DNA of 64,000 nucleotides from Bosea sp. (in: a-proteobacteria) (GCA_023910605.1 JAAVVV010000001.1:2718698-2782697); one strand, 5' to 3'; shown: positions 7,201 through 16,876, counted from the first letter of the stretch. The notes: generated by a model from the sequence alone, not told the origin. Made by a program: numbers and translations.

Positions 7201-8229
7201 ATGAACCGCCGACACCTGTTCACCGCGATTGCTGCCATCATAACATCATGGGCCGCATCACCTACCATGGCACAAGGCCAGCTCAACATGATCTGTGCTC
7301 CAGCCGCTGACTGGTGCGAAGCGATTGCCACTGGTTTCCAGCGCGATACGGGCGTCAAGGTCAACATGGTGCGCAAGTCGTCCGGTGAAATCCTGGCTCA
7401 GGTGAAAGCCGAGGCACAAAATCCGCGTCTCGATATCTGGTTTGGTGGCTCTGCAGAAACGCACATTACGGCAGCAGAAGAAAAGCTGCTGCAGACCTAC
7501 ACGTCGGCGAACATGGCGAACCTGCAGCCATGGGCAATCAAGGCGCATGAAGCGTCCAAGGGGTACTGCACCGGCGTCTCATCCGGCGCGATCGGCATTG
7601 TCTACAATCGCGAACTCGTGGCTCGCAAGAACCTGCCGATCCCGCGCACATGGGAAGACCTGCTCAACCCGGCCTACAAGGGCGAAGTGCAGATGCCGAA
7701 CCCCAACTCATCCGGCACGGCGTATACGATCATCGCCGGCCTCATCCAGATCTGGAACGAGGACAAGGCCTTCGAATATCTCAAGAAGCTGCATCCCAAC
7801 GTCAACGCCTATACCCGTTCCGGTGCGGCTCCGCTGCAATCGGTGGCGCGTGGCGAGAGCACCTTTGCGATCAGCTTCAATATGGAAACCATTTCGGCCC
7901 AGCAGGGCGGATTCCCGGTGGAGCTGACCTACCCCGCAGAGGGCACCAGCTATGAGGTGGCCTGCATGTCGATCATCCGCGGCGCCCGCAATGAACGCGA
8001 AGCGAAGCGGTTCTATGACTGGTACCTGACACCCGCAGCGATGGATATCGGCCCGAAGGTCAACCAGTTCCATTCTCCTGCGCACCGCAATGCGACGCCT
8101 GATCCGCGCTTGCCTGATCCAGCAAAAATCAAGCTGATCGACTATGATTTTGCCACCTATGGGGCTGCCGCCACGCGGCGGCGCATCCTGGCGCGCTGGG
8201 ATGCCGAAATCGGCTCTCTGCCGCGCTGA
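7201..8229 (+). CDS. ABC transporter substrate-binding protein, AfuA/FbpA type (copy 2)
   Basis: This is a paralog of the preceding gene, also 342 residues, starting at ATG 7201 (GGAG at 7191-7194 gives the better spacing than ATG 7195). The signal peptide is MNRRHLFTAIAAIITSWAAS with cleavage near PTMAQ. It shares LQPWAIK, PNPNSSGTAYTIIAGLIQIW and the identical C-terminus WDAEIGSLPR with copy 1. Differences cluster in the N-lobe (MICAPAADWCEAIA) and around ligand loops, so the two may bind different ligands. It uses more A/T-ending codons than its neighbours, e.g. around 7450-7500, hinting at a different history. Confidence 0.85.
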   Translation: MNRRHLFTAIAAIITSWAASPTMAQGQLNMICAPAADWCEAIATGFQRDTGVKVNMVRKSSGEILAQVKAEAQNPRLDIWFGGSAETHITAAEEKLLQTYTSANMANLQPWAIKAHEASKGYCTGVSSGAIGIVYNRELVARKNLPIPRTWEDLLNPAYKGEVQMPNPNSSGTAYTIIAGLIQIWNEDKAFEYLKKLHPNVNAYTRSGAAPLQSVARGESTFAISFNMETISAQQGGFPVELTYPAEGTSYEVACMSIIRGARNEREAKRFYDWYLTPAAMDIGPKVNQFHSPAHRNATPDPRLPDPAKIKLIDYDFATYGAAATRRRILARWDAEIGSLPR

Positions 8230-8259
8230 GACCGCATACCTCTTGCCGAGATCGCGTGC

Positions 8260-10554
8260 ATGACCGCAATCGCCCAGCGCCATCAGGCGGCGCCTGCCGC
8301 CGCGGTCGATCCCGCCATCTGGTGGTGGCTTGCCGCCGCCATCGGCGTGTGCGTGCTGCCCTGGCACATGCAGCAGGATGGATTGGGCCTGGGCGGCTTC
8401 GTCGCCCTGTTCAAGAGCGATGCCGAGGCGTCGAGCGCGCTTGGACAATCGCTGTTCCACAAGCGCTTCTGGTTCTGGCCGGTCATTGCGGCGCTGGCGG
8501 CTGCGCTCGCGGCGTTCCGGCCCGGGCTTGAGCGGCGCGGCCGCGGCAATCTCCTGCTCGCAGCCGGCCTTGCCGGGCTTGTCGCCATCATCGCGCAGGG
8601 CTGGTTCATCGGCGTGCGGGGCTGGAGCTATCCGTTCCTGGAACAGGCCTTCGGTGAACTTGATGATCGACAGTTCGGCATCGGCCTGGGTGGCGCCCTC
8701 GCCTTCGCCAGCTTCGCGGCGCTGGCCACCACAGGCCTCGCCTTGCGCGGCCTGTTCGGGGGCGATCGCTTCGTGGCCGGCTCCGTGGGGCTGCTCATCG
8801 CCTCTATCGTGCTGTTCACGGTGTGGCCGGTCCTGACCATCCTCGGCCAGGCGCTGCGCCCGCCCTCCGACATGACCTTCGCGGCGGCCTTCATGGACCG
8901 CATGTTCCACCCCAAGGTCTGGGGCCTTGCCTGCGTCTATTCGGGCTCATCGTGCGGCGTGGCGTGGAACACGCTGATGCTTGGCATGGCCACGGCCACC
9001 GCCTGCACCGTGCTTGGCCTTGCCTTTGCCCTCGTGGTCACGCGCACCGGTTTCAGGCTGAAAAAACCGCTGAGACTGCTCACCGTGCTGCCCATCATCA
9101 CCCCGCCCTTCGTGATTGGCCTCGGCCTCATCCTCATCTTCGGCCGTTCGGGCCTGATCAACCAGTGGGTCGCCGCGCTGACCGGCGTCGAGTTGGGCCG
9201 CTGGATCTATGGCTTCGATGGCGTCTGGCTGGCTCAGGTCTTTTCCTTCACCCCCACCGCCTTCCTCGTGCTGATTGGCGTGGTGCAAGGCATCTCGCCA
9301 ACCATGGAGGAAGCGTCCCAGACGCTGCGCGCAGACCGGATGCGCACCTTCACCTCGGTGACGCTGCCTCTGATGCGCCCGGGCCTCACGAACGCCTGGC
9401 TGGTGGTGTTTGTGGAAAGCCTCGCCGATTTCGGCAATCCCATCCTGCTGGGCGGCTCCTTCGGCGTGCTGTCCACCGAGATCTTCTTCGCCGTGGTCGG
9501 CGCCCAGGCCGATTTCGGCCGCGCCGGCACGCTCGCGCTGATCCTGCTCATCTTCGCGCTCATCGCCTTCATGGTGCAGCGCGCGGTGCTTGGCCGGGCG
9601 TCCTATGTGTCAATGAGCGGCAAGGGCGACAGCGGCCTGCCCACACCCCTTCCCGCCTCGGTCAAGGCGGCCGCCTACTGCATCGCGCTGCCCTGGGCGG
9701 CCATGACGATCTTCGTCTATGTCCTCGCCCTCGCCGGCGGCTTCGTGAAGGTCTGGGGCCGCGACTGGACGCCAACCCTGTCGCATTTCGGCAGGGCCTT
9801 CGCGCTCGAGTGGACGCCAAATGGCATCCTGTGGACAGGTGGGGCCTGGAGCTCCTTCTTCACCACCATCCAGTTGGCCGCGATCGCGGCGCCGATCACG
9901 GCCGTCATCGGCCTGCTGGCGGCCTGGGTGCTGTCGCGCCAGCAGTTCACCGGCAAGATCGTGCTGGAATTTGCGCTGATGCTGACCTTCTGCGTGCCGG
10001 GAACTGTGATCGGCGTCGCCTACATCCTCACCTACAACGTGCCCCCCGTGGAGATCACCGGCACGGCCATCATCCTCATCATCTGCTTTGTCTTCCGCAA
10101 CCTGCCCGTGGGCGTGCGCTCTGGCATGGCGGCCATGAGCCAGCTCGACAAGAGCCTCGACGAGGCCTCCACAACCTTGCGGGCCTCGACCTTCCGCACG
10201 CTGACGCGGGTGGTGATGCCCCTGCTCAAGCCCGCGATCGTGACGGCGCTGATCTATTCCTTCGTGCGAGCGATGACGACGGTGTCGGCCGTGATCTTCC
10301 TGGTCTCGGCGCAGTACGAGATGGCGACCGTCTTCATCATCAACCGGGCGATCAATGGCGATTACGGCATCGCCATCGCCTATTCCACGGCCCTGATCGT
10401 GTTGATGATGGTAGCGATCGGCCTCATCCAGCTCGTCGTGGGCGAGCGGCGGCTTGGCCGCCGCACAAGCACGCCCGCCCCCGATGCCGATGCGCCGGAC
10501 GCCGAGGCATCCACCGCCAAACCAGGCGCCATACCTGCCGGAGCACGCGCATGA
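8260..10554 (+). CDS. ABC transporter permease, two fused domains (AfuB/FbpB type)
   Basis: The 764-residue membrane protein contains two BPD_transp_1 domains in one chain. Each has an EAA-type ATPase contact loop: MEEASQTLRADRMRTF near 350 and LDEASTTLRASTFRTL near 630. An N-terminal extension of about 190 residues carries four or five extra membrane segments. This arrangement is known in AfuB/FbpB-like permeases, which act as one polypeptide rather than a dimer. It follows the second binding protein by 30 nt and overlaps the ATPase start by 4 nt. The C-terminal tail is alanine/proline-rich and cytoplasmic. Confidence 0.9.
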   Translation: MTAIAQRHQAAPAAAVDPAIWWWLAAAIGVCVLPWHMQQDGLGLGGFVALFKSDAEASSALGQSLFHKRFWFWPVIAALAAALAAFRPGLERRGRGNLLLAAGLAGLVAIIAQGWFIGVRGWSYPFLEQAFGELDDRQFGIGLGGALAFASFAALATTGLALRGLFGGDRFVAGSVGLLIASIVLFTVWPVLTILGQALRPPSDMTFAAAFMDRMFHPKVWGLACVYSGSSCGVAWNTLMLGMATATACTVLGLAFALVVTRTGFRLKKPLRLLTVLPIITPPFVIGLGLILIFGRSGLINQWVAALTGVELGRWIYGFDGVWLAQVFSFTPTAFLVLIGVVQGISPTMEEASQTLRADRMRTFTSVTLPLMRPGLTNAWLVVFVESLADFGNPILLGGSFGVLSTEIFFAVVGAQADFGRAGTLALILLIFALIAFMVQRAVLGRASYVSMSGKGDSGLPTPLPASVKAAAYCIALPWAAMTIFVYVLALAGGFVKVWGRDWTPTLSHFGRAFALEWTPNGILWTGGAWSSFFTTIQLAAIAAPITAVIGLLAAWVLSRQQFTGKIVLEFALMLTFCVPGTVIGVAYILTYNVPPVEITGTAIILIICFVFRNLPVGVRSGMAAMSQLDKSLDEASTTLRASTFRTLTRVVMPLLKPAIVTALIYSFVRAMTTVSAVIFLVSAQYEMATVFIINRAINGDYGIAIAYSTALIVLMMVAIGLIQLVVGERRLGRRTSTPAPDADAPDAEASTAKPGAIPAGARA

Positions 10555-11636
10555 ACGCGGTGACACCCCTTTCCACCCAGGCGCAGGCCGCGGAGGTGCG
10601 GCTTGAGAAGATCACCAAGCGCTACGGCAAGGTCACCGCCGTCAAGCCGCTTGATCTCGTCATTCCCGCCGGCAGCCTCGTGACGCTGCTTGGGCCCTCT
10701 GGCTGCGGCAAGACCACGCTGCTGCGCATGATCGCGGGGCTGGAGCGTTCCACCGAGGGCAAGCTCTCGATTGGCGGCAAGGATGTGACCCATCTCTCCG
10801 CCGGCGAACGCAATGTCTCGATGGTGTTCCAGTCCTATGCCCTGTTCCCGCACATGAACGTGCTCGACAACGTGGCCTATGGCCTGGTTTCGGGCGGCAT
10901 GAAGCGCGGCGAAGCCCACGCCAAGGCGCAGGAGGCCCTCGCCACCGTCGGCCTCAAGGGTTTCGGGCAGCGCCTGCCTTCCGAGATGAGCGGCGGCCAG
11001 CAGCAGCGCGTCGCGGTGGCGCGGGCGCTCGTCCTCAAGCCGGACGTGCTGCTGTTCGACGAGCCCTTGTCGAACCTCGACGCCCGCCTGCGCCGCTCCA
11101 TGCGCGAGGAGATCCGCGCGCTGCAGAAGGCGCTTGGCGTCACGGTGGTCTATGTCACGCACGACCAGTCAGAGGCGCTCGCCGTGTCCGATCTGATCGT
11201 CGTCATGCGCGCCGCCGAGATCGCCCAGATGGGCACGCCGCGCCAGCTCTACGAGGAGCCGGACAATGTCTTCGTCGCGACATTCATGGGCGAGGCGAAC
11301 CATGTGAGGGGCATCCTCGACGCAACCGACGCCGCGAAGGGCTTGGTCACGCTCGATGGGCTTCGCATCGCCCTGCCCCACCGCAATCTCCCCTCCGGCG
11401 ATGTCGATGTGGTGATCAGGCCCGAGGCCATCCGCTTCGTGGAGCCTGATGTGCAGGGCTGCCTCAAGGCCACGATCCGCACCGCGACCTACATGGGCGC
11501 TCATGCGGAGTACAATCTCGACACGGCCGTGGGGTCGCTCTTCGCCATTGCGCCGGAAGCGGCGTCCCTCAGGTCCGTCGGCACGCCTGTTGGTGTCATG
11601 CTCGCCGATCGCGGCGTGTTCGCCGTCAAGCCCTGA
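10551..11636 (+). CDS. ABC transporter ATP-binding protein, AfuC/FbpC type
   Basis: The 361-residue ATPase shows Walker A GPSGCGKTT, the Q-loop in VFQSYALFPHM, signature MSGGQQQRVAVARAL, Walker B VLLFDEPLSNLD and the switch histidine in VTHDQSEAL. A TOBE-like regulatory domain occupies about 240-361. It energises the preceding fused permease. ATG 10551 overlaps the permease stop (ATGA). This is the last gene of the transporter operon; about 290 bases separate it from the convergent phosphomutase gene. Confidence 0.93.
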   Translation: MNAVTPLSTQAQAAEVRLEKITKRYGKVTAVKPLDLVIPAGSLVTLLGPSGCGKTTLLRMIAGLERSTEGKLSIGGKDVTHLSAGERNVSMVFQSYALFPHMNVLDNVAYGLVSGGMKRGEAHAKAQEALATVGLKGFGQRLPSEMSGGQQQRVAVARALVLKPDVLLFDEPLSNLDARLRRSMREEIRALQKALGVTVVYVTHDQSEALAVSDLIVVMRAAEIAQMGTPRQLYEEPDNVFVATFMGEANHVRGILDATDAAKGLVTLDGLRIALPHRNLPSGDVDVVIRPEAIRFVEPDVQGCLKATIRTATYMGAHAEYNLDTAVGSLFAIAPEAASLRSVGTPVGVMLADRGVFAVKP

Positions 11637-11928
11637 TCAAGGACGATAAAGCGCCAGCGTCCAGATCGCGACCCCGCACCTCCAGTCCCGGCGAAAGCCT
11701 TGCAGCGCCCTCATTGTCTGAAACGATGGCCGGCCTGCCTTCGGCCCTGCGGCCATCAGGATGAAGGGCACAGCCTCTTCAGGGCTCGTCTGACGCACGA
11801 CCACCTGCGCTCCTGCCCGGATTCCCTCATCTTCAGGAAGAGCACAATGTCGAGCGTGTTGTGAGGAACGGGGCCGGTTGCGCCTCGAAACAGGAATGGT
11901 CACCGCTTCAGTCCAGCGGGGCGGGACG
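11637..11928. other. Intergenic region between convergent operons
   Basis: I find no supported gene, clear terminator or repeat here. A minus-strand reading frame covering most of it runs 74 bases into the phosphomutase gene and has no family features. Confidence 0.5.
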
Positions 11929-13362
11929 TCAGCCACTGCGGGAAGCCCATTCTCGCACCCGCGCCATCCCGCGGTCGGCCAGCAGCGCCGCGTCAGGGGC
12001 ATTCGCCGCCTCGACGTAGCAGCGCATTTCCGGCGCGTTGCCCGAAGGTCTGAGGTGGATGATGGCTCCGCCGGCCATGATGACCCTTAGCCCGTCCGTC
12101 AGATCGACGCGGGCGGCTTCGCCGAACGGCCGGAAGAACTCCCTGCGTTCGTTGTCATCAGCCACAAGCCGCCCGATGAGCGCCTGCGCGGTCTCGGTGG
12201 GAAACGGCCTGATCAGTCCGCTCTGGGCTGCGGGCAGTCCAAGCTGCGCCACGCCTTGGCTGATCGGCACACCTTGCGCGAGAGTCGCCGCAAGGGCGGC
12301 GAGCAATGGCAGCATGCAGTCGCGGGTCGGCAGCGGCGACAGCTCTGCCCGGCCCACAATGAAAGCCGTCTGCGTCAGGAGCCCGCCATTCGCCTCGAAG
12401 CCAAGGATGCGGGTCTTGCCCGCACGAGCCGCCTCATCCATCGCCGCGATCACGTAAGGCGAGCCGACGCGCGTTCGCATCACCGACCCTGGCGCGAGGC
12501 CCTCGATGCCCGAGCTCGATGTGATCGGCGTCACGATGACGCTGGCGTCAAGCTCGCGCGCAGCAATCAGCCCCACGACATCGCCCCGCACGCACTGGCC
12601 AGCCTCGTCGGCGAGAAGCGGTCTGTCGCCGTCGCCATCCGCCGTGACCAGCGCATCGAGCCGATGCTCCTGCGTCCAGCCGGCGATGAGCGCGCGCACC
12701 TCGTCCGTCACGGCTTCTGTATCGACAGGAATGAAGCTTTCGGAGCGTCCGAGCCGGACCAGCGTCGCGCCGGTGGACTCAAGCACGCGGGCAAGGACAT
12801 CGCGCGCCACGGTGCTGTGCTCATAGATGCCGATCCGGCAGCCTGCCAGCGCCCCATCGGCGATCACTCCGCGATAGCGCGTGACAAAGGCATCGGTCGC
12901 CGCTTGCTCCAGGGCGCCGTCAGGCTGGGGCAGGTTCGCGGAACTGCCCCAGCCTGCCCAACTCCCTGCCGCACCCTCGCCGATCGCGATCTCATCGGTC
13001 TTGTCGATTTCGCCATCGGGCCGGTAGAACTTCACCCCGTTGCGATCTGCCGGGATGTGCGAGCCCGTCACCATCAGGCTCGCGGCCTTCCGGCTCATGG
13101 CGTGGAAGGCCAGCGCCGGCGTGGGCAGCGCGCCGCAATCGACCGGAACGAGCCCCTCGGCTGCAAGCGCCGCCATGCACTGGGATGCGATGACCGGGCT
13201 CGAATCACGAAAATCGCGGCCGATGTAGACCGTGTCCCCGGCCCGGCTGGCGCCCCTCGCGATCAGGTGCCGGGCGAAGCCCCGGGCATGACGGGCGGCG
13301 GCGCCCTCGACCAGCTCCTCGATCAGGCCCCTGAGCCCGCTCGTTCCGAATTTCGCCGCCAT
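11929..13362 (-). CDS. Phosphomannomutase/phosphoglucomutase family enzyme
   Basis: The 477-residue alpha-D-phosphohexomutase interconverts hexose 1- and 6-phosphates. It opens with KFGTSGLRG. The catalytic phosphoserine loop is MVTGSHIPADRNGVKFY (about residue 100), the Mg-binding loop is ADGDGDRPLL (about 240), the sugar-binding loop is FEANGGLL, and the phosphate-binding C-terminal loop is RPSGNAPEMR. All four active-site regions are present. ManB/GlmM specificity cannot be settled, though TGSHIP with an altered sugar loop argues for a mannose/glucose enzyme supplying nucleotide sugars. It is monocistronic and convergent with the ABC operon. Confidence 0.88.
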   Translation of the reverse strand: MAAKFGTSGLRGLIEELVEGAAARHARGFARHLIARGASRAGDTVYIGRDFRDSSPVIASQCMAALAAEGLVPVDCGALPTPALAFHAMSRKAASLMVTGSHIPADRNGVKFYRPDGEIDKTDEIAIGEGAAGSWAGWGSSANLPQPDGALEQAATDAFVTRYRGVIADGALAGCRIGIYEHSTVARDVLARVLESTGATLVRLGRSESFIPVDTEAVTDEVRALIAGWTQEHRLDALVTADGDGDRPLLADEAGQCVRGDVVGLIAARELDASVIVTPITSSSGIEGLAPGSVMRTRVGSPYVIAAMDEAARAGKTRILGFEANGGLLTQTAFIVGRAELSPLPTRDCMLPLLAALAATLAQGVPISQGVAQLGLPAAQSGLIRPFPTETAQALIGRLVADDNERREFFRPFGEAARVDLTDGLRVIMAGGAIIHLRPSGNAPEMRCYVEAANAPDAALLADRGMARVREWASRSG

Positions 13363-13449
13363 GGTGGTCCTCGCTTGCTCATATGCTCACCCGTCGGCCC
13401 AGGGCCGATTCTCGGTCGGCAAGCTTAATCGGGCCTTTGTGCTTTGGCG

Positions 13450-13477
13450 CTTGCGACAACATTCTTGCGACAACATT
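13450..13477. repeat. Perfect tandem 14-bp repeat in a divergent promoter region
   Basis: CTTGCGACAACATT occurs twice back to back at 13450-13463 and 13464-13477. It lies between the phosphomutase start and the downstream aminotransferase gene. Direct repeats of this size can be operator sites, but no regulator is linked. Confidence 0.6.
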
Positions 13478-13646
13478 ATGGTCATGCCGTCAGCGCGCCC
13501 CTGTTTGGTGCGCCCTGTGACATATTCAGCAACCAATTTTGATTGGGCCGTGGCGTTTCAACGGCTTAACCAGCGATGGCCTCGCGCGGGTTCGCGGCGC
13601 GTGATTCGCCATGCGCCATTCTGGCGCCGTTCTGACAGGACCGCCC

Positions 13647-14783
13647 GTGACGTCCATCCCTTCCATCAACTTCATCGATCTCAACGCACAGCGCCAGCAT
13701 ATCGGCCCCGCCATGGATGAGGCTGTCCTGCGGGTCGTGCACGGCGGCCGCTACATCCTTGGCCCCGAGGTAGCGCAGTTCGAGCGCGAGCTTGCCGGTT
13801 TCTGCGGCGCGAGGCACGCGCTGGCGTGCGCGAACGGCACGGATGCGATTGCACTGTGCCTCATGGCCATGGCGTTCCGCCCCGGCGATGCGGTGATCTG
13901 CCCGAGCTTCACGTTTGCGGCCACAGCCGAGGTCGTGGCATGGCTTGGCGCGACCCCCGTTTTTGCCGACATCGAGGAAACCACCTACAATCTTGACCCG
14001 CGCGGGCTGGCCTCCGCCCTGTCGACGGCACGGCAGCTGGGACTCAAGCCGCGCGCCCTCATCGCGGTGGACCTGTTCGGCCACCCTGCGGATTACGACG
14101 CAATCGAGATGTTCTGCGCCGAGAACGACCTGGTGCTGATCGCAGATTCCGCACAGGGGTTTGGCGCCCGCTACAAGGGCCGCGTCGCAGGCGCGATTGG
14201 CCATTTCGCCACCACGAGCTTCTTTCCGGCCAAGCCGCTGGGCTGCTATGGCGATGGCGGCGCTGTGCTCACCGCGGATGAGGAGATGCTGTCGGTGATG
14301 CGCTCGCTCCACGTCCACGGCCAGGGCACGGACAAGTACGACAATGCACGCATCGGCGTGAACTCGCGTCTGGACACGATTCAGGCCGCCGTTCTCCTCG
14401 AGAAGCTGAAGGTTTTCGAGGACGAGATCGCGCGCCGGCAGATCGTGGCGGGCCGCTACGCCACCGGCCTTGGCGATGTCGCCATCGTGCCGACGGTGGC
14501 TGACGGCTGCGTCTCGACCTGGGCGCAATACACGATCCGCGTGCCGGCCGCCCGCCGTGCCGCTTTCATCGAGGCGTTGAAAGCCAGGGGCGTGCCGACC
14601 GCCATCTACTATCCCAAGCCGCTGCATCAACAGACCGCCTATCGCCGCTTCCCGGTGGCGGGAAATGGCCTGCCGGTTTCCGAGCGCCTGTGCCACGAGG
14701 TCGTGGCCCTGCCGATGCACCCCTATCTCGACGAGGCCACGCAAGGCTACATCATCGAGACGGCGCGCTCAGCGCTGGCTTGA
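13647..14783 (+). CDS. DegT/DnrJ/EryC1/StrS family PLP aminotransferase (WbpE-like)
   Basis: The 378-residue sugar aminotransferase carries the family hallmarks: INFIDLNAQ at the start, GTDAIALCLMAM, the PLP-contact region ADSAQGFGA, and the Schiff-base lysine in FFPAKPLGCYGDGGAV. Such enzymes convert UDP-3-keto or 4-keto sugars to amino sugars. GTG 13647 is preferred (ACAGGA at 13635-13640) because it gives the usual family N-terminus; ATG 13611 would add 12 non-conserved residues. The next gene is a WbpB-like dehydrogenase, so the pair probably makes a UDP-3-amino sugar for surface polysaccharide. Confidence 0.88.
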   Translation: MTSIPSINFIDLNAQRQHIGPAMDEAVLRVVHGGRYILGPEVAQFERELAGFCGARHALACANGTDAIALCLMAMAFRPGDAVICPSFTFAATAEVVAWLGATPVFADIEETTYNLDPRGLASALSTARQLGLKPRALIAVDLFGHPADYDAIEMFCAENDLVLIADSAQGFGARYKGRVAGAIGHFATTSFFPAKPLGCYGDGGAVLTADEEMLSVMRSLHVHGQGTDKYDNARIGVNSRLDTIQAAVLLEKLKVFEDEIARRQIVAGRYATGLGDVAIVPTVADGCVSTWAQYTIRVPAARRAAFIEALKARGVPTAIYYPKPLHQQTAYRRFPVAGNGLPVSERLCHEVVALPMHPYLDEATQGYIIETARSALA

Positions 14784-14917
14784 GCGCGGGACTTGACGCT
14801 CTGGACGGCCCCGTCTAGCTCCTCAGGAGGCTTGCGGCGCTGCCCGGCCTCTCGCCAGGCCCGTCCGCATCGGGGCGCGCCTCATCAGGACCCGAGTTTG
14901 AGCCAGGACAACGTTCC

Positions 14918-15874
14918 ATGATCAAGGCGAAGTCGCCCGTGCGCGTGGCCGTGATCGGCGGCGGCGCCATGGGACGCAACCATGCACGCATCCTCAGCCA
15001 CGCCGACCGCGCGGAGCTTGCGGCCGTGGTCGACCCCTCAGAAGCGGTGCGCGCCCAGGCCGTGGGGCATTTCGGCTGCCCGGCCTTCGCAACGGTGGAC
15101 GAGGCCATCGACCACGGCATGGATGCGGCGGTGGTCGCGGTCCCGACCGTCAATCACCACGAGACGGCGAGCCGCCTCATTGCAGCCGGCATCCATCTGC
15201 TTGTCGAGAAGCCCATCGCGGCGACGCTCGCCGAAGCCCATGACATGATCCGGCAGGCGGAAGCCCGCGGCGTCGTCCTCACAGTCGGGCATGTCGAGCG
15301 CTTCAACCCGGCGATCCGCACCCTCCACGAAACCATCGGCGACGAGCCGATCATCTCCATCGCCATCTCCCGCGTTGGCCCATTCCCGCCGCGCATCAGC
15401 GATGTCGGCATCGTCACCGACCTTGGCGTGCATGACATCGACCTGATCCGCTGGCTGGGCCGTTCCGAGATCGTGCAGAACCAGTCGCTGCTCACCCGCG
15501 CCCGCGGCCGCCATGAGGACATCGCCTTCCTGCAGTTCCGCCTTGCCAGCGGCGCGCTGGCGCACATCAACACCAACTGGCTGACCCCGTTCAAGGAGCG
15601 CCGCATCAGCGTCTCCACCGCCACGCGCTTCATCGTTTGCGACATGCTGCTGCGCACGGTGAACGAGTATTCGGGCTTCGCGCCCGACGCCAACCCCGGC
15701 AAGCTCAGCCATGGCAGCTTCGTCAGCCGCTCTCTGAGCGTGCCCTTCGTCGAGCCGCTGCGTGCGGAGCTGGACAGCTTCATCGACGCCATGGAGGGCA
15801 AGGGCCAGGTCGAAGTGACCGGGCACGACGCCACACGCAGCCTCGAAATCGCGCTCGAGTGCCTGGCGAGCTGA
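14918..15874 (+). CDS. Gfo/Idh/MocA family oxidoreductase (WbpB/WlbA-like)
   Basis: The 318-residue NAD(P)-dependent dehydrogenase has the Rossmann motif VAVIGGGAMGRNHAR at residues 9-23 and the conserved LLVEKPIA at about 92-99. The catalytic region TDLGVHDIDLIRW follows, with the expected histidine. Closest in style are WlbA/WbpB enzymes that oxidise C3 of UDP-N-acetylhexosaminuronate, which fits the neighbouring WbpE-like aminotransferase 134 nt upstream. A precise substrate cannot be read from sequence. Length is normal. Confidence 0.85.
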   Translation: MIKAKSPVRVAVIGGGAMGRNHARILSHADRAELAAVVDPSEAVRAQAVGHFGCPAFATVDEAIDHGMDAAVVAVPTVNHHETASRLIAAGIHLLVEKPIAATLAEAHDMIRQAEARGVVLTVGHVERFNPAIRTLHETIGDEPIISIAISRVGPFPPRISDVGIVTDLGVHDIDLIRWLGRSEIVQNQSLLTRARGRHEDIAFLQFRLASGALAHINTNWLTPFKERRISVSTATRFIVCDMLLRTVNEYSGFAPDANPGKLSHGSFVSRSLSVPFVEPLRAELDSFIDAMEGKGQVEVTGHDATRSLEIALECLAS

Positions 15875-15886
15875 ACGCCGCCTGTG

Positions 15887-16876
15887 TCAGGCGACGCCGC
15901 GCCGCATCAGTTCGCGCTCCCAGTCCAGCGCATGCGTCACGATGGTCGGAAGGTGGTCCAGCGCCGGCTTCCAGCCGAGCTGGCGTCTGAGGCGCTCTGC
16001 ATCCGCCACGATCGCCGGAGGGTCGCCGGCCCGCCTGGGCCCCTGCCGAACCTCGAAATCGACGCCCGAGACCGATCGCACCGTGTCGATCACCTCCCGC
16101 ACCGAGTAGCCGCGGCCATAGCCGGCGTTCACGACGAGGCTCTCCCCGCCTGCCTGCAGATGGTCGAGGGCGACCGCGTGCGCGGCGGCGAGGTCCGAGA
16201 CGTGGATGTAGTCGCGCACACAGGTGCCGTCGGGCGTGGGATAATCCTGACCGAACAGTTCAAGATAGGGCCGCTTGCCGAGCGCGGCCTGCGCCGCGAC
16301 CTTGATGAGATGCGTGGCCATGGGCGTGGACTGGCCGCATCGGCCCATGGGGTCGGCCCCGGCCACGTTGAAGTAGCGCAGCACGGCGTAGCGGAAGCCG
16401 TGCGCGGCAGCTGCGTCCCGCAGCATCATCTCGCTCATCCACTTGGAGGCGCCGTACGGCGAGAGGGGCGCCGGCGTCTGCGCCTCCGTCACGGGCTTGA
16501 GCGAGGTTTCGCCATAGACCGCCGCCGTGGATGAGAAGATGAACTCCTCGACGCCGCCCGCCACGGCGGCAGCCAGAAGGGCGCGTGTCTTCACGGTGTT
16601 GGCGAGATAGTAGCCGAGCGGATCGGCGACCGATTCAGGCACCACGATCCGGGCGGCGAAATGGATGATCGAACGCACCTTGTGCTGGCGGATAACACTG
16701 AGCGCGGTTTCGAAATCCCCGGAATCGCCCACAACGAGCGGCACCTGCGGCGGCGTCGCCCATCGGAATCCGGTGGAAAGATTGTCCAGCACGACGGAGG
16801 GGACACCGCGATCGGCCAGATTGAGCACCATATGCCCGCCGATATAGCCGGCGCCGCCTGAAACGAGGACAGTCAT
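15887..16876 (-). CDS. galE: UDP-glucose 4-epimerase
   Basis: The 329-residue extended short-chain dehydrogenase interconverts UDP-glucose and UDP-galactose. NAD-binding GGAGYIGGHM lies at the N-terminus, catalytic FSSTAAVYGE and YGASK (Tyr-x3-Lys) near 125-155, RYFNVAGAD and the GalE-specific DGTCVRDYIHVSDLA about 205-225. ATG 16876 is chosen over 16882 because AAGGA is then properly spaced. It is convergent with the WbpB-like gene (13 nt apart), forming a sugar-nucleotide block with its neighbours. Confidence 0.93.
   Translation of the reverse strand: MTVLVSGGAGYIGGHMVLNLADRGVPSVVLDNLSTGFRWATPPQVPLVVGDSGDFETALSVIRQHKVRSIIHFAARIVVPESVADPLGYYLANTVKTRALLAAAVAGGVEEFIFSSTAAVYGETSLKPVTEAQTPAPLSPYGASKWMSEMMLRDAAAAHGFRYAVLRYFNVAGADPMGRCGQSTPMATHLIKVAAQAALGKRPYLELFGQDYPTPDGTCVRDYIHVSDLAAAHAVALDHLQAGGESLVVNAGYGRGYSVREVIDTVRSVSGVDFEVRQGPRRAGDPPAIVADAERLRRQLGWKPALDHLPTIVTHALDWERELMRRGVA

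Noticed and set aside
8823-11636. Very long plus-strand reading frame across the permease and ATPase genes
   Set aside because: Only its last 361 codons, from 10551, encode the ATPase. The preceding part is an out-of-frame shadow of the permease with arginine/histidine-rich nonsense.
11637-12002. Minus-strand frame after the phosphomutase gene
   Set aside because: It overlaps the end of the phosphomutase in another frame and lacks a ribosome binding site or conserved motif.
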